64,000 bases of DNA from Enoplosus armatus. Lineage: Eukaryota; Chordata; Actinopteri; Centrarchiformes; Enoplosidae. Shown here piece by piece: positions 62,700 to 64,000 of this stretch (positions are counted from its first letter, which is position 1; the number at the start of each line of letters is the position of its first letter). Both the position numbers and the translations under genes were made by a program. The notes beneath the pieces are model-generated. The model was not told where the DNA came from, did not search any database, and saw nothing but the letters and a program-made list of their open reading frames with translations. The DNA is taken from positions 12,439,298-12,503,297 of the forward strand of contig NC_092194.1 in NCBI RefSeq assembly GCF_043641665.1, read 5' to 3'.

Positions 62700-64000
62700 T
62701 GTGCTTTACCCCCTACATACACTACACGTTTGCGTTTCCCGACTTCGTACCAGATAAAGATAAGAGAGAATAAAAAGGTCTGATGAAGGTATCATATGTC
62801 CAGTTTTTTGTAAATGCACTTTTGTGCAGCTGTTAAGATATCATTTGTATTTCCCTCTTAGATCTTGATTCATTACTTCCAGATAATGCCGTTGTTTTAT
62901 TTGAAAACTGGGATGAAACAACAGGCTGTCTCTTAGGGAAAGATAGAGCCACTAGACTTTACTCACTCAGCTGTATTTCTTCATCGAGCTCTTGCTCATT
63001 GCAGATGAAGTCCTGGTGATGTAGATAGCTTGCACCACAAGGTGGAGACAGAGACTGCGATCTGAACCCGTGGCATCATTAGGGGCAGAGGAGGAGTGCT
63101 GACAGAGTCACTGTTATCGTTCAGTTGATAATCAGTGAGGTGCCCTTGGGGAGAAACTTATTAAGCAGCAGAGCAGATGTTCCACTGATTTCAGATCAGG
63201 TAGGTGGTGGTGCATACAGCATGTGCACACTGTGAAACATCTGACGTATTAGACCTTGCCAAACATCTGATCTTGTCTTAACCTGCTTGTTGTATCCGGA
63301 CAACAACAGCTCAAAAATTCAATATAAATCTACTGATTTTTAAGTTAAAAAACAGACAAACTAATAAGATGGTGATTTTATATGTTTTATTAAAAGCAAT
63401 GAACAGACAACAAAACATTATCTGGCCAAAATACAAGAGCAAATTATCCCAGACTGGAAAAAATACTGATAAACTGTACGGTCACCAGTCACTGCCCCCC
63501 CATAGAAATACCACTTCTGCACAGTGTAATGCACAACCTGAAATGTAACTCTGTTATGTTAATAAGCACAACACAACCACCCTACCTAATGTGATGAACG
63601 CATCCCACCACATCAACAGAATCTCCTTACAGGCTGAATGGGGGCTGAAAGAGACTCCCACTCTAAAACAGTAATCCTCTTGTCAGCAGTTGATAAATTT
63701 GAATATTTTACATGTCCCACTGTGTATTTACTGGGTATGTTTTTCTAGTTTTCCATATGTTTGGTATTCATGAAGTCACTTTTCCCTCCTTCAGAAGTGG
63801 GTGGCCATCTCATGCATGATGAGACAAACCAATAACATTTAACAGATGTCACAGTATTGATTGCGTGGGCTCAGAGATGCGCGGTGCATGACCTGTGAAA
63901 TTCTGAAACTGGCAGTAAGAAGCAATGTTGGGAAAATCAAACAGAATCTCTGAGAAACTGCAAATGAGTTTGAGACTGATCAATAGGTGTGAAGATCTTC
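62700..64000. other. Terminal intergenic stretch, nothing recognised
   Basis: AT-rich DNA without a convincing frame, RNA gene or repeat that I can name. Confidence 0.5.

Overview
The window is nuclear DNA of a ray-finned fish, most likely a percomorph teleost. Genes are split by many introns, intergenic DNA is AT-rich and carries long CA/GT microsatellites, and several interspersed repeats are of kinds familiar from percomorph genomes. The species cannot be named from sequence alone.

Two protein-coding genes are certain, both on the + strand. ppp2r5c (about 1.8-18.5 kb) encodes the B56-gamma regulatory subunit of protein phosphatase 2A. Its 14 coding exons join without a frame break into a 525-residue protein, close to the human gamma-3 isoform, followed by a 3' UTR of about 2.3 kb. 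dio3 (about 56.7-58.1 kb) is a compact intronless gene for the type 3 iodothyronine deiodinase, the selenoenzyme that inactivates thyroid hormone. It has a TATA box, an in-frame TGA selenocysteine codon, a SECIS hairpin in the 3' UTR that I could fold by hand, and a poly(A) signal.

The ~38 kb between them has no gene I can name. It contains decayed DNA transposons (a frameshifted hAT/ZBED-like transposase on the minus strand at 29.5-30.2 kb, a second hAT-like remnant at 32.3-33.1 kb, a Myb/SANT-like fragment at 28.3-28.7 kb), non-autonomous elements with inverted termini, SINE- and LINE-tail-like fragments and microsatellites. It also has a promoter-like island with a perfect RFX X-box at 26.2 kb and phase-compatible exon candidates at 34.0 and 35.2 kb (perhaps also 31.9 kb). 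These may be the 3' end of an unrecognised gene or its relic. Weaker coding-like fragments lie at 27.2 kb (minus), 50.2 kb (+) and 53.5 kb (+).

Beyond dio3 the last 6 kb holds a hAT-type repeat, a 73-bp CA run and no gene I can support. ppp2r5c and dio3 are also close neighbours in mammals, at the distal end of the DLK1-DIO3 region, but there DIO3 precedes PPP2R5C; here ppp2r5c comes first on the same strand. Nothing in the sequence shows that the two genes act together, so the linkage looks like conserved synteny.
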